NCBI GenBank assembly: GCA_028571685.1
Contig: CM053140.1
Location: forward strand, 218,817,323-218,881,322
Reading direction: 5' to 3'
DNA length: 64,000 nucleotides
Source: Heterohyrax brucei
Taxonomy: Eukaryota > Chordata > Mammalia > Hyracoidea > Procaviidae
Shown here one piece after another: positions 38,776 through 52,644 of the stretch; within the stretch, counting starts at the first letter, position 1; each line of letters starts with the position of its first letter. Below the pieces are notes generated by a model, which saw only the letters and a program-made list of their open reading frames with translations, was not told where the DNA came from and ran no database searches. Both the position numbers and the translations under genes were made by a program.

Positions 38776-40906
38776 TCAGAAACAGCTTTTGGACTTAGTA
38801 GAGACTGAAACTCTTAACCGTGGGACACCAAGTCACCATGCATCCTGAGCTGCCTCTAAAGAACTGGGTGTTGTCTGACCCAGTGGAAGTGGTATATGAA
38901 GTTTGGCAAGTCTGCAAACTTAACTGTTCTAAGTGCTGCACACCTCATTACTTAGTATCACTGTGGTCGCCTCTGGAGTCCTCCCCGTGGGACGCTGTGC
39001 GCCTGTGTCAGCACCTAGTCCACCTTTCAGAGCAATTTTGAAACTCTTTCTGGAATGGCCAGTGCACACAGTGGCAAGGTGGCAAGTTCATGAACTTACG
39101 TGCAAGTGTTTTCTGTGAGGGAGTTTTTAGCCGGTAAACAAATAACTGTATTGGCACGCCCTCCCTAGGCGCCTGATCTAGCCCTCACGGACTTTTTTCT
39201 TTACCCAAAGACATGTAAATCTTAAAAAGGAAGACATTTCAAAGACATTGTGGACATCAAGGGTGATGCAGTGACAGCTGTGACAGCTGTGACGGCTGTT
39301 CCAGAATCGCCTTGAAGGGTAGACTGAGTGCTGGTATCAGTGCGTGAGAGCACCCCAAGGGGAGCACTTCACAGGGTGACTGTAGCGGTACTCAGCAATG
39401 CGGGATACAGCACTTTCTCTATAGACTGGAAGGAGACTTAATTGATAGTTCTTAGACATGAGAATTGGGCCCGCGCAGGACCTGAAAGCATAAGTGAGTT
39501 GGTTGAGGAAGTGGCCCAAATGCCCATGGTCTCCACACCTGTCACGTATTACCTTCCATCTCCCAGTTTGTACCTATGGCTTCATGGCCTCATGGGGAGC
39601 TCCTTATAACCAGTTGACTGAAGAAGAGGAAATTCATGCGTGGTTTACAGATGGTTTTGCACAACATGCTGGCATCATATGAAAGTGGACAGCAGCAGCA
39701 CTATAGCCCCAGCCTGTTTCTGGGACCTCTGCAAAGGACAGTGGTGAAGGAAAGTCCTCCCAAAGGGGAGAACTTTGAGTAGTGCACCTGGTTGTTCTCT
39801 TTGCTTGGCAACAGAAATGGCTAGATGTGCCGTTGTATACTGATTCATGGGCTGTGGGCAGTGGCTTGGCTGGATGGTCAGGAACTCGATTCGAAAATTG
39901 GAGGCAAGGATTTATGGGGAAGAGGTATGTGAATAGACCTTTCTCACTGGGTAAAATAATAAAGATGTTTGTGTCTCATATGAGTGTTCACCTAAGGGTG
40001 ACCTCAGCAGAGGATGAGTGTCATAGTCAGGTGGATAGGAGGACGCATTCTGTGGAAACCAGTCATCCTCTTTTCCTGGCTGTTGTCGTCATTGCTAGGT
40101 GAGCTCATGAACAAAGCGGCCATGGAGTGGGGGTCATGCGTGGGCCTGAGAGCTTCCACTGACCACGGAGGACTTAGCTGCAGCAGCTGCTGAGTGCCTC
40201 CTCTGCCAGCAGCAGAGAGCCGACTCGCCAGCATCGTGGCATTTCCAAAGGGAAGAATACTGCCACCTGGAGACACATCATCGATCCCGCTGAACTGGAA
40301 GCTGAACATACCACCAGGCCACTTGGGGCTCCTTATGCCTAAGACTCAAGAGGCAAAGAGGAGAGTTACCGTACTAGCAAGTGTGGTTGGTCTTGAGTAC
40401 CAAGAGAAAATTAGATTGATATTACATAACGGAGGTAGGATATGTCTGGAATGCAGGAGATCCCTTAGCGCTCCTCTCAGGAGTACCACGTCATGTGATT
40501 AAAGTCAATGGAAAACTACAGCAGCCCCCTTCCAGTGTGACCACTGACAGCCCAGACCCTTCAGGAATGAAGGTTTGGGTCATCCCAGCAGGCAAGGAAC
40601 CCATGCCCGCTAAGTTACGTGGTTAGGGCAGAGAGAATACAGAATGAGTTGTAGAAAAAGGTGGTTCTAAATACCAGTTACAGCCATGTGACCAACTTTA
40701 GAAAGGATGATTAATTGTTGTTTCTGTGCTTTATATGTGTACAAGAGATATTTTTGTTTCCTTATAAAATATATAAATGGGGCCAGTGAGTATTTGGCTG
40801 TACGTTTGTTAGTGGTATGTTAGATGTAACTTTGTAATGGTGTTTATTCAGAGATTATAGTATGGGATGATATGTATAGATACCAAGTTGACAAGAGGTG
40901 GATTGT
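38776..40906 (+). mobile_element. ERV-L internal remnant (pol 3' part and dUTPase-like region), degraded
   Basis: The plus strand resembles the ERV-L interior. There is an RNase H-like stretch near 39590-39900 (residues WFTDG.. and YTDSWAV visible), then an integrase gap, then a region at 40194-40560 like the ERV-L dUTPase (PPGDT..PLNWKL block). Stops, shifts and a large deletion break it, and no envelope region is seen. It is an ancient endogenous copy without coding capacity. Confidence 0.75.
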
Positions 40907-41525
40907 GATGGTTGGATTGTGTGTGAACTTGCATGGGTGATGATTCTGAGTGTTTTGGCAGCTGTACAGTGTTATGGGCAGCACCATGACGGAATGTGTG
41001 GTGGTACTGCCAGGGGCAGAGTGTATGGTGGCTTACCACCCCTTGAGCCTTCATCCTCTCTGCCTTCTGCCAGCTACTTCCTGTTTGCTCACATGCTCAG
41101 GTTTTGGCCTCTGGATTCAACAGCTGCTGCGCCCTTGTTTCCTGACATCTGGTTTTTTGGACTTGAGCTAGCAGCTCTTAGGATTCATTGACTGTCACAG
41201 CCTGCAGCGAAGAATCCTGCTCCCTGACCTGCCAGTCTTGTGTTGCCAGCCCCTGCAGCTATGTGAGTCAGGAGAAACCGTGCAGTCTCACCTGCCGTCT
41301 TGGGATTCGCTTACCTTCACAGCCTATGAACAGGAGCCTTGTTCTCTGGCCTGTTTGCCTTCAGTTCACCAGCTTCCACAGCTGTGTGAAGCTTGTATTC
41401 CGATCCAGCACTTGGGATGTTTTATCCTCTACAGTTGGATGAGTTGTTTCCTTTACATGAATCTTTTTCTATATGTATTTACACACTTTACTGGTTTTGC
41501 CTCTCTGGAGAACCCAGTCTAAGAC
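40907..41525 (+). mobile_element. 3' LTR of the ERV-L remnant
   Basis: It starts tgtgatggttggattgtgtg and ends '..ctctggagaacccagtctaag', a typical ERVL LTR pattern, directly after the dUTPase-like region. No 5' LTR was found. Confidence 0.65.
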
Positions 41526-42105
41526 CTGCTCCAGAATATGCAAAGATTCAGAGGACTTTCCTGACCTGTCTTGCCATGTAAGGAGCATACAGTTTAAGTT
41601 ACACATAGGTCCCATCTATATTGTTTCCATTTTTATATATCTGTTTATTCTTGTATTTGGAATTGGATGCCTTATTTTTACTGTCAAATTGGATTAAATC
41701 TGTACAACTTCTAAATTCCTATTCTTCCTGGACCAAGAGTTTCTATGTACTGAATATAAATAGCACTTAGGAGTCTGAGTAAATTTAGGAAGCAGAAGAT
41801 AAACTTCCTTCGTGTCTTAGGAGAGAGGTTAAAGACGGCATCTATCAGAGATGCTTTGTCTTGAGTGACTTAGGAACATTTTTCTCATACTATTTAGAAA
41901 GAAGAATCTGGGGAGAACGAAAGACTTGTCTTAGAAAAAAACTGTACCACTAAAAAGCCATTACTGTTAGGATGCTGTATTGAAACACAGAATTTGCCAT
42001 GATGCCACTTTGTGTTTTTGTTGTAGCGTATTCCTGTGTGAGAGGTAGCAGTGACAGAGTAGGATTCATGTGAGAATAAAATCATTAGCTTTTGAGACCC
42101 TCATC
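41526..42105. other. Intron 4, unique stretch
   Basis: No gene or repeat was recognised; the sequence is AT-rich. Confidence 0.45.
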
Positions 42106-42259
42106 AGCCTTCCTGGCATGGTAGTGAAGAGGTTGGCTACTAACCAAAAAAGTCAGCAGTTCGAATCTACCAGGTGCTCCTTAGAAAGTCTGTGGGGCAG
42201 TTTTCTATCCTATGGGTTGCTGTGAGTTGAAATCACCTCCGTAGCAATAGTTTTTGGCC
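42106..42259 (+). mobile_element. tRNA-derived SINE
   Basis: The head is 'agccttcctggcatggtag', the middle is '..cagcagttcgaatctaccag', and the end is '..cgtagcaatag'. Confidence 0.82.
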
Positions 42260-42299
42260 TTTATTTCAACCTTATAAAATTGGACTAGTCACCCATACT

Positions 42300-43204
42300 T
42301 CACCAAGGATGTGGCTACACAGTTAAACAGACTTAAGCCTGTGACTGATAGATCTTAACCAACTACCACAATAGATGACCTATCAGTTTAGACTGAAGAG
42401 GACAGAGAAAACAGAAAGAAAGACCACTCTCTGTATCTAACTCTCCAGGCAGGAATAGGCCAAAGGAGCTACATCTGTTGTCCTCCAAGAAAATAAAAGA
42501 ACCATTCCTGAAGCAGCTTGAAGATCAGCAGAACTGTTGAAAGGTGTATAGGAAGCAGGACCTTTTTAGTTTCAAAGGATGAAGTCATAGCCTCCTTGGT
42601 TATAGTCAGCTCTTGGCCAACTCAGTTCTGGGGTGTAGGACTGCCACTGAGTTGTGCCAAGGGGTGGACTGCCATGCTCAAGGGGCAAAAGAAGGAGGCC
42701 TGCCAGGCCCAAGAGGGTGGGCCCAGCCACTCAGGTGGAGTAGGATCCTGGGCTGCCCAAATCGAAGGGAACAGAGTTGATGTCCTAGTGGGCCTGGAAG
42801 GCAGAGCTGAAACCAGAGGCTGAGTAGTCTCTACCCAGAATCCAGAGAGTTTAGCCAACACCCACAGAGCAAGGCTGTTGCCCAGGTGGTCCCAAAGAAC
42901 AGAATTATTTTCAAGCCTTCGGAGCTAATATAAATTGTTCTCCTGGATTTTCGAGGTTGCCTAGTGTCTGTTATCCCTTCTTTCTTTCCCTCCAGTTTCT
43001 CCCATTTCTAATGGAAAATTAAACTGTGTTTTCTTTTGTAAACAGGTAACTTGTATTTTAGGGTTCATAGGTTCACAGCTGAAGAGACATTTTTCCCCAG
43101 GATGAAATATACCTGAAGTCTCACCTGTAGTTGACTTAGCTGATTCAGAATATGAGAGTTTGGATTTGGAATTGATTTAAAACACTCATTTGGGAATGGG
43201 ATTG
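42300..43204 (+). mobile_element. MaLR internal (non-coding) remnant, plus strand
   Basis: The stretch leads into a MaLR-type LTR in the same orientation and resembles the 3' interior of MST/THE1-like elements (for example '..ttctcccatttctaatgg..' and '..taggttcacagctgaagag'). The left border is unclear. Confidence 0.5.
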
Positions 43205-43465
43205 TTATGTTGATGAAGCGGGGTTAGTGTAGGGTATATGTTGGAATCAGAGCCATAAAAGATGGGGTAAGATTGATGCCAAGACACATGGAGATCTTCA
43301 GGGAAATGGGAAATAAGCTGAAGAGACACAGACTTTCCACTGGAGCCAACAATTTTCCCTCAGAGACTTCTAGCCTCCTAAACATCTGATAGAAAATAAT
43401 TTCTGTCTGTTCAAGCCATCTACTTGTTTTATTTCTGCTATAGCTCCACTAGATAACTTAAGAAA
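43205..43465 (+). mobile_element. MaLR-type LTR, internally deleted
   Basis: The retained parts ('..gttgatgaagcggggttag', '..gacttctagcctcctaaac', '..ttcaagccatctacttg') match the other LTRs. It ends about 190 bp before exon 5. Confidence 0.7.
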
Positions 43466-43471
43466 ATGTAG

Positions 43472-44717
<1,246 letters not shown>

Positions 44718-44719
44718 TG

Positions 44720-44873
44720 AAAAAAAACAAAGAAACTCATTTTCTTCAACTTGACTCCCACTTGTAGCAACCCAATAGGACAGAGCAGAGCTACCTCATA
44801 CAGTGTCTCGGGGGCGGCTGGTGGGTTTGAGTCATCGACCTTTGGGTTGGCATCTCAGCCTGGGCTCCTCACA
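44720..44873 (-). mobile_element. tRNA-derived SINE, degraded
   Basis: '..gtagcaacccaataggacag' and '..ggtgggtttgagtcatcgac' match the antisense SINE body. It lies 60 bp after the exon 6 donor. Confidence 0.75.
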
Positions 44874-45011
44874 GTTAACAGCATGTTCTGAAGTTTTTAA
44901 AAAAATAATTGTAGGTTTACAGAAAAGTTGTACAAGCCATGTAGATCATTCCTGTGTTCATTTGGCCCCAGACTCCCTACAAGTTAACATTTTATTACTG
45001 TCTTACTTAAT

Positions 45012-45410
45012 CTAGTACTGTTATAACAGAAATACCATAAGTGGATGGCTTTAACAAACAGAAGTTTATTTTTATCACCTTTTAGGAGGCTAGAAGTCAG
45101 AATTCAGGGCACTGGTTGTAGAGGAAGGATTTTTGTCTCTGCCAGCTCTGGGGGAAGGTTTTTATCACTTCAGCTTCTGCTTCCTAGTTCTTTGGAGACG
45201 TCCGTGTACCACGGCATGTCTTACCCCATCTCTGCTAGCTTGCTTGTTTAATCTCTTTGATATCTCAAAAGAAGTTGACTCAGGCTATGCCTTACACAAA
45301 TCCTGCCTCTGTTCATACAGTAAATACAGCTCATTCCTGGATAGGATTATAACCATGGGCATAGAAGTCAGGATTTACAGTTTGTATTTTGGGGGCGCAC
45401 AAAAATAACA
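45012..45410 (-). mobile_element. MaLR-type LTR, partial
   Basis: 'ataacagaaataccataag' and '..gtggatggctttaacaaac' at the left, with '..gtattttgggggcgcac' at the right, match the antisense LTRs at 7215 and 37627. Confidence 0.78.
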
Positions 45411-45644
45411 GCAACACTTTTTTTTAATTCTCTTTGTCTCTACTTACGATACATATTCTGAATTTATTTTCTCAATAATTTGTGAGTTTAGTTGCAGACG
45501 TGAGGTCCCTAGCTGTTATTGCTGCTAAATACCTCAGTAGGTATTTCCTAAAAATAAGTGTGTTCTCTTACATATGCACAATACATTTGTAAAGTCAGTA
45601 AACTAACGTTGGTACGGTACCGTAGTACTATTAATTACATTCAG

Positions 45645-45746
45645 GTCATTCATTGTTGGCAAAAAGTGGTAGTGTGTCCTTGTGCCATGGAAAATGCTGT
45701 GAAGGGGGCGCTGATGGCCAGCTTCCTCACACAGGGTGAGGTAGGT
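45645..45746 (+). pseudogene. Partial duplicate of ALDH9A1 exon 6 with its splice donor (possible cryptic exon)
   Basis: 45681-45746 matches 44601-44666 with 4 differences in 66 bases, offset exactly 1080. It covers the last 60 coding bases and the gtaggt donor of exon 6. Its 20 codons stay open (changes include Asn280 to Ser). An AG at 45643-45644 (tacattcag) would give a 96-bp, phase-0 exon, 45645-45740, of 32 open codons ending FLTQGE, but it lacks the Glu254 block. The polypyrimidine tract is weak. Between the copies lie a SINE and a MaLR LTR fragment. This is most likely an inert genomic duplication; splicing into transcripts is possible but unproven. Confidence 0.8.
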
Positions 45747-46357
45747 TGTGTGTTGTGTCTCCAGTTTATTGTGATGGTAACTTTGATTATGGGCTAAGGT
45801 GAGTCTTCACTGTAAAGTTAAAGTTGTTTTCTTTGCAGTTAGTAAGTATGTACCTTGTGGAAGGTGTGGGATTGTCCTGTATATCATCAAATTTTTAACC
45901 CCTAGTTTTAGTATCCATTGATAGTTCTTGCTGGAAACAGTTTTCTTATAGGAGTCATCAGATGATTTTCCTGTTCCGTCATTCCTGTAACATGTATTAG
46001 TTCTCCTACTGTGATAAATAACTTTTTCTTCTCCCCTATTTTTTCAAAAAATCATTTGTTAAAAATATTATTTGTTTACATTGGTGTGGACTCACAGATG
46101 CTTAGTTCATGCTGTGGGTTATAGTTCATTACTATCCTCATTTGTTTCGGTGCTCATATCACTGTGAATCTGGCCAGTGGGAGCCTCTTCCTGTGACCTT
46201 TGATAAGCCCGCATTGTTCTTTGGTCCCTGCTTGGCTGTCTGGCAGAGTAAGGTGTCCAGACTCCTCTTGTACGTTCCCTGGCTGAGCACTGGAATCACC
46301 CATTTCTCCAAGTTGTCCTGGTTCCATTTAGTGGTAAATGATGGTGAGAAATTAGTA

Positions 46358-46780
46358 TCTGGGTGCCAGGTGTGCTTATTGCCACTGGGATATCACTGCT
46401 TTTAGGCGCTCTCAGAGGCCAGAGCTAGAAAATGTGTGTGTGTATGGGTGGACACATATACTTGTATGCATGTCTGTTTCTGTATTTGTTTATTCGTTAC
46501 TGCAGTTCATAATATACTTTCAATTACTCTCCAGTATTACAGGGTCTATTTTAACTTTCCATCTTTCCATATTTGTGAAAAATTAGAGTTTCATCGTGCA
46601 TAAAATATGTGTATTTAACTACTCAGTCCTAGAATGCAGTGTTAGTAGTCCCAGATTTGTGAAAAATAAACTTTCTAACTAGAATTCAAATTTTTTACTT
46701 TTTTGTGGCTTTTGCCTTTAGCCTGAGGAGTCATCAAAGTACTGTGTTCAGAAGTTACTTGGATCAGTTCTCCCTCCTCC
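46358..46780 (+). repeat. Left arm of a ~420-bp intronic inverted repeat (old L1-like 3' UTR sequence)
   Basis: This arm is complementary to 47551-47969 along nearly its whole length at roughly 80% by eye. Shared words include aggcgctctcagaggcca, acttgtatgca and tatttgtgaaaaa. The content resembles the 3' UTR of an old mammalian L1. Confidence 0.8.
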
Positions 46781-46879
46781 AGTTTGGCCATGTTACGTAT
46801 TTTAAATAGCAGGTTCATTTATTTATGTATAAATAATACAGACTTCAGTTGGGGTTTATTTCCCTGATCCTTGCTGATT

Positions 46880-48480
46880 TTAAAGATGTAGGTTCAACAC
46901 TAACATGGTTGTAAATGTGAGAATTTTACAACAGTGTATGTGCAAAGAAGTGTCTCTCTGCCCCATCTCTTCTACCCTGTTTCTATGTGCCCCACCCCGT
47001 TTACCCCATTTCCAGCCACTCTCTGTACGTAGCCGATCTGTTTCTGGTTTTTCCTTCTTGTTTTTATTTTTGCATAAATGAACAAGTACTGTTATTTTTC
47101 TTTTTTTCCATTCTTTTTTACACAAAAGACAGCAAGTTACAGACAGTGCTGTGTATTTTGCTTTCTTTGCTTGGTCTGTCCTGGAAGCCACTGCATTGCA
47201 TTTCTTACAGATCTTGTTCATTCTTTGTTTTAACAGAGGCACTGTATGGCTAGCATAATTTATCCATCTCTTCTGTCTTATATGGGCAGTTAGGTTTTTT
47301 CTAGTGATTTATGATTATAAGCGGTGCTGCAGTGAATAAGTTCATGCTTGTGTGTTTTTTTGGTTTGTGTATTTTTGTATTGTGGAGGTATATTTCCAGA
47401 GTAAGTCCCAGAATGTGTAATTTTGTGAGATACTGTCAAATTCTCTTCTAAAAGGGTGGACCAATGTGTATTCCTACCAACATGTATGGGAGTGCCTGTT
47501 TCCTTATTGCCTCTTCAACAGAATGTGTTGTCATTATTTTGTTTTTATTGAAGGGAGGGAGGACTGATGGAAGTAACTCTTGAACACAGTATTTTGACTC
47601 TCACTCAGGCTAAAGACAAAAACTAAAAAAAAAGTAAAAAAATTTCAACTTTAGTTAGAGGCTTATTTTTCACAAATCTGGAACAGCTATCATGTTCTAG
47701 GACTGAATAGTTAAATACATGTATTATGCATGATGGAAGTCTAGTTTTTCACAAATATGGAAAAGGGTAAAGTTAAAATGGACCCTGTAGAATTGCACAG
47801 TAATTGGAAGTATATATTATGGACTGTGGTTATGAATAAAGAAATACGGACACAGATATGCATACAAGTATATATGTCCACACATACACAAACATATTTC
47901 CTAACTTTGGCCTCTGAGAGCGCCTAGAAGCAGCGATACCCTAGTAGCAATAAACATACCTGGCGTCCATCATGTAACTTACTACACAGGTGAAAAGTGA
48001 TGCTTCAATGCAGTTTTAAATTCAGTGCTGTATTTATAAGTGGGATTGAACAATTTTTCTGAGTTGAAGGATTAAGGAATGTCTGTGTGTGTGAATTATT
48101 TGTTCATAACTTTTGTACATTTTTCTGTTAGACTTTTGGTCTTTTTCTTCCAATTTTTTACAGTTTATTTTTTTCTTATTCATATATAGTAAAGTTCACT
48201 CTTTTTGGTGTTGTCATTTTCCTCAATTTTTAGTGTTGTGTAAATATGAATGATAATAGCCCTTTATGTGTGATGTATATTTTAAATACTTTTTTTCAGT
48301 TTGTCAGATGGCTTTGTTTAGGGTGTTTTTGCCATGCAAATATTTTTATTTTTATGTAGTAAGATTTATCTTTTTTTTTCCTCTCATTGCACCTAGATTT
48401 TGAGTAATAGTTAGAAAATCTTGTCTATACCAAGAGGAATTAACTTGCATGGTTGCATGTTTTATATTTAGATAACTAGG
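46880..48480 (-). mobile_element. Old L1M-type ORF2, antisense, split by the right inverted-repeat arm
   Basis: '..ataagcggtgctgcagtg..', '..gtggaccaatgtgtattcc..' and, after the arm, '..gacttttggtctttttc..' and '..gtttttgccatgcaaat..' follow the usual antisense order of old L1 ORF2. Confidence 0.7.
47551..47969 (-). repeat. Right arm of the ~420-bp intronic inverted repeat
   Basis: This is the reverse complement of 46358-46780. It interrupts antisense old L1 sequence that resumes at about 48010, so it is an insertion or inverted duplication. Confidence 0.8.
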
Positions 48481-49057
48481 ACCTATTGTATATGGTATGA
48501 GATGTGTATCTTACTTTGTCTTTCCCAAATGGTTAACCATGTGTTTAGTCTATGCTTGTCCCAGTAGCTTGAGATTTCACTCTTCTCATAAACTAAATTT
48601 CCGTAAACACTTAGATCTAGTTTTGGACTTTCTTTTCTATTGCTCTGACAGCATTTGGACAGTACTTGTGGTCATTTCTGGGAGCCGGAATAGCTGTTGT
48701 TTGTAATTTTAGAGACATTGACAGTGAAATGCTCAGTTTTTTTTAGGTTGAAGTCTTTCTGTGTTAATCTATCAGTCCCCTCCCATTCTTACCTCCACTG
48801 TTGAAATAAACACAGCCAGGTTGAGCAACTGATAGGATAGTGTTAGTCATATTGATATTTTAATGACCTTAAGAAAATATAAACAAACTAGATTTAAGTT
48901 TTATCTGAAATGACAGTCGGTGCTGTGAGGTGGTATGCTCTCCACTTACTTTTGTAAACCTATTCAGTATGGGACAGTTTTTAGGAATGGAAGTAACCTT
49001 TTAAAAAAGTGTAGTGTCTCTGAAGTTTAGAGCTAGGGAATTTCACTCTTCTCCCTC
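48481..49057. other. Intron 6, 3' part, unique
   Basis: No gene or repeat was recognised before the SINE. Confidence 0.45.
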
Positions 49058-49068
49058 TTTCCTCTTAA

Positions 49069-49232
49069 CCCATAGCTGTCAAGTTGATTCCTGCTCAGTA
49101 ACCTCACGTGACAGAGTAGACCCACCTGTAGAGTTTTCCTGGAGTGTAATCGTTGTGGGAACAGATCGCTGGGTCCCTGATCTTTCAGTTAACAGTTGAG
49201 CACTTAATCACTGCTCTGCCAAGGGACCTATT
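49069..49232 (-). mobile_element. tRNA-derived SINE with 11-bp target duplication, close to exon 7
   Basis: The antisense SINE runs from 'cccatagctgtcaagttgat' to '..ctctgccaagggacc'. TTTCCTCTTAA flanks it at 49058-49068 and 49233-49243, only about 30 bp before the exon 7 acceptor dinucleotide. Confidence 0.88.
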
Positions 49233-49274
49233 TTTCCTCTTAACGTGTAAATTTACATGTGTCTGTCTTTTTAG

Positions 49275-49493
<219 letters not shown>

Positions 49494-49693
49494 TGAAGGG
49501 GGATTATATTTCTCCTCAGGCTATTGTCTTTTTCCATGTGTTAATACCCATTGGGCTGTGGTTATACTGAGCAGTGTTCTGCGTTCTACTTGCAAAGAGT
49601 ATGCATTTGTTTAGGGTACACTTAGCATTTCAAGAATGCCTGTTGGGTTGTATGTTTAATGTAAAATATGCATTATTTTATCTTTTTTGATAG

Positions 49694-51799
<2,106 letters not shown>

Positions 51800-52640
51800 C
51801 TGTTAGTAGGTACTGTGAAGTCTGTTCTGGCTGACAGTGACCTTGTACAAAGGAAGGAAACCCTGCCCAGTCCTGCGCCGTGCACACAGTTACTGTGATG
51901 CTTGAGTCCATTGTTGCAGCTGCTTCAGCTGCAGTTGCAGTCAGTTCATCTTGTTGAAAGTCTCCCTTTTTTTACTGACCCTCTGCTTGACCAAGCAGGA
52001 TATCCTTTTCCAAGGATTGATCTCTCCTGACAACGTGTGTCAAGTATGCAAGACGTAGTCTTACTGTTGTTGCTTGTAAGGAGCCCTCTGGCTTGTACTA
52101 CTTCTCAGTCTGTTCTTTCTTTTGGCAGCTCATGGTATATTCAGTTTTCTTCTCCAGCACCACAATTCAAAGACTCAGTTCTTCTATCTTCCTAATTCAT
52201 ATACTTTCACATATGATGCGATTGAAATTAGTCTTCAAGGTGGTGTCTTTCAACACTTTAAAGAAGTCTTGCAGTGGAATTCATGACTGCTTCTTCCATG
52301 GGTGTTGATTGTGGATCCAACTAAAATGAAATTGTTGACAACTTCAGTCTTTTCTCTGTTTATCATGATGCTGCGTGTTGGTCCAGTTGCGAAGATTTTT
52401 ATTTTCTTGATGATGAGGTGTAATCCATACTGAGGGCTGGGGTCTTTGATCTTCATCATTAAATGTTTCAAGTCCTCTTCACTTTAAACAAGGAAGATTG
52501 GGTTATCTGCATGATGCAGGTTGTTAGTAAGTTTTCCTTCAATCTTGATGCCTTGTTCTTTTTCATGTAGTCCAGCTTCCCAGATTGTTGGCTTGGTGTG
52601 TGAATTGAATATGTATGGTGAATGGATATGCACACCTTTC
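51800..52640 (-). mobile_element. RTE (BovB-like) LINE, reverse transcriptase part, antisense
   Basis: The minus strand gives HLMMKIKDPSPQYGLHLIIK and FILVGSTINTHG-like text, the RT-thumb region of RTE/BovB. Frames are broken. The + strand text ('..accacaattcaaagactcag') follows the order of RTE copies in paenungulates. Confidence 0.78.
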
Positions 52641-52644
52641 CAGA

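Noticed and set aside
40004..40502. ~100-codon open frames on both strands in the ERV-L remnant
   Set aside because: They are leftover pieces of a degraded endogenous element, and the minus-strand one is a shadow.
46880..47242. 120-codon minus-strand open frame
   Set aside because: It lies in old L1-derived sequence with no recognisable full domain.
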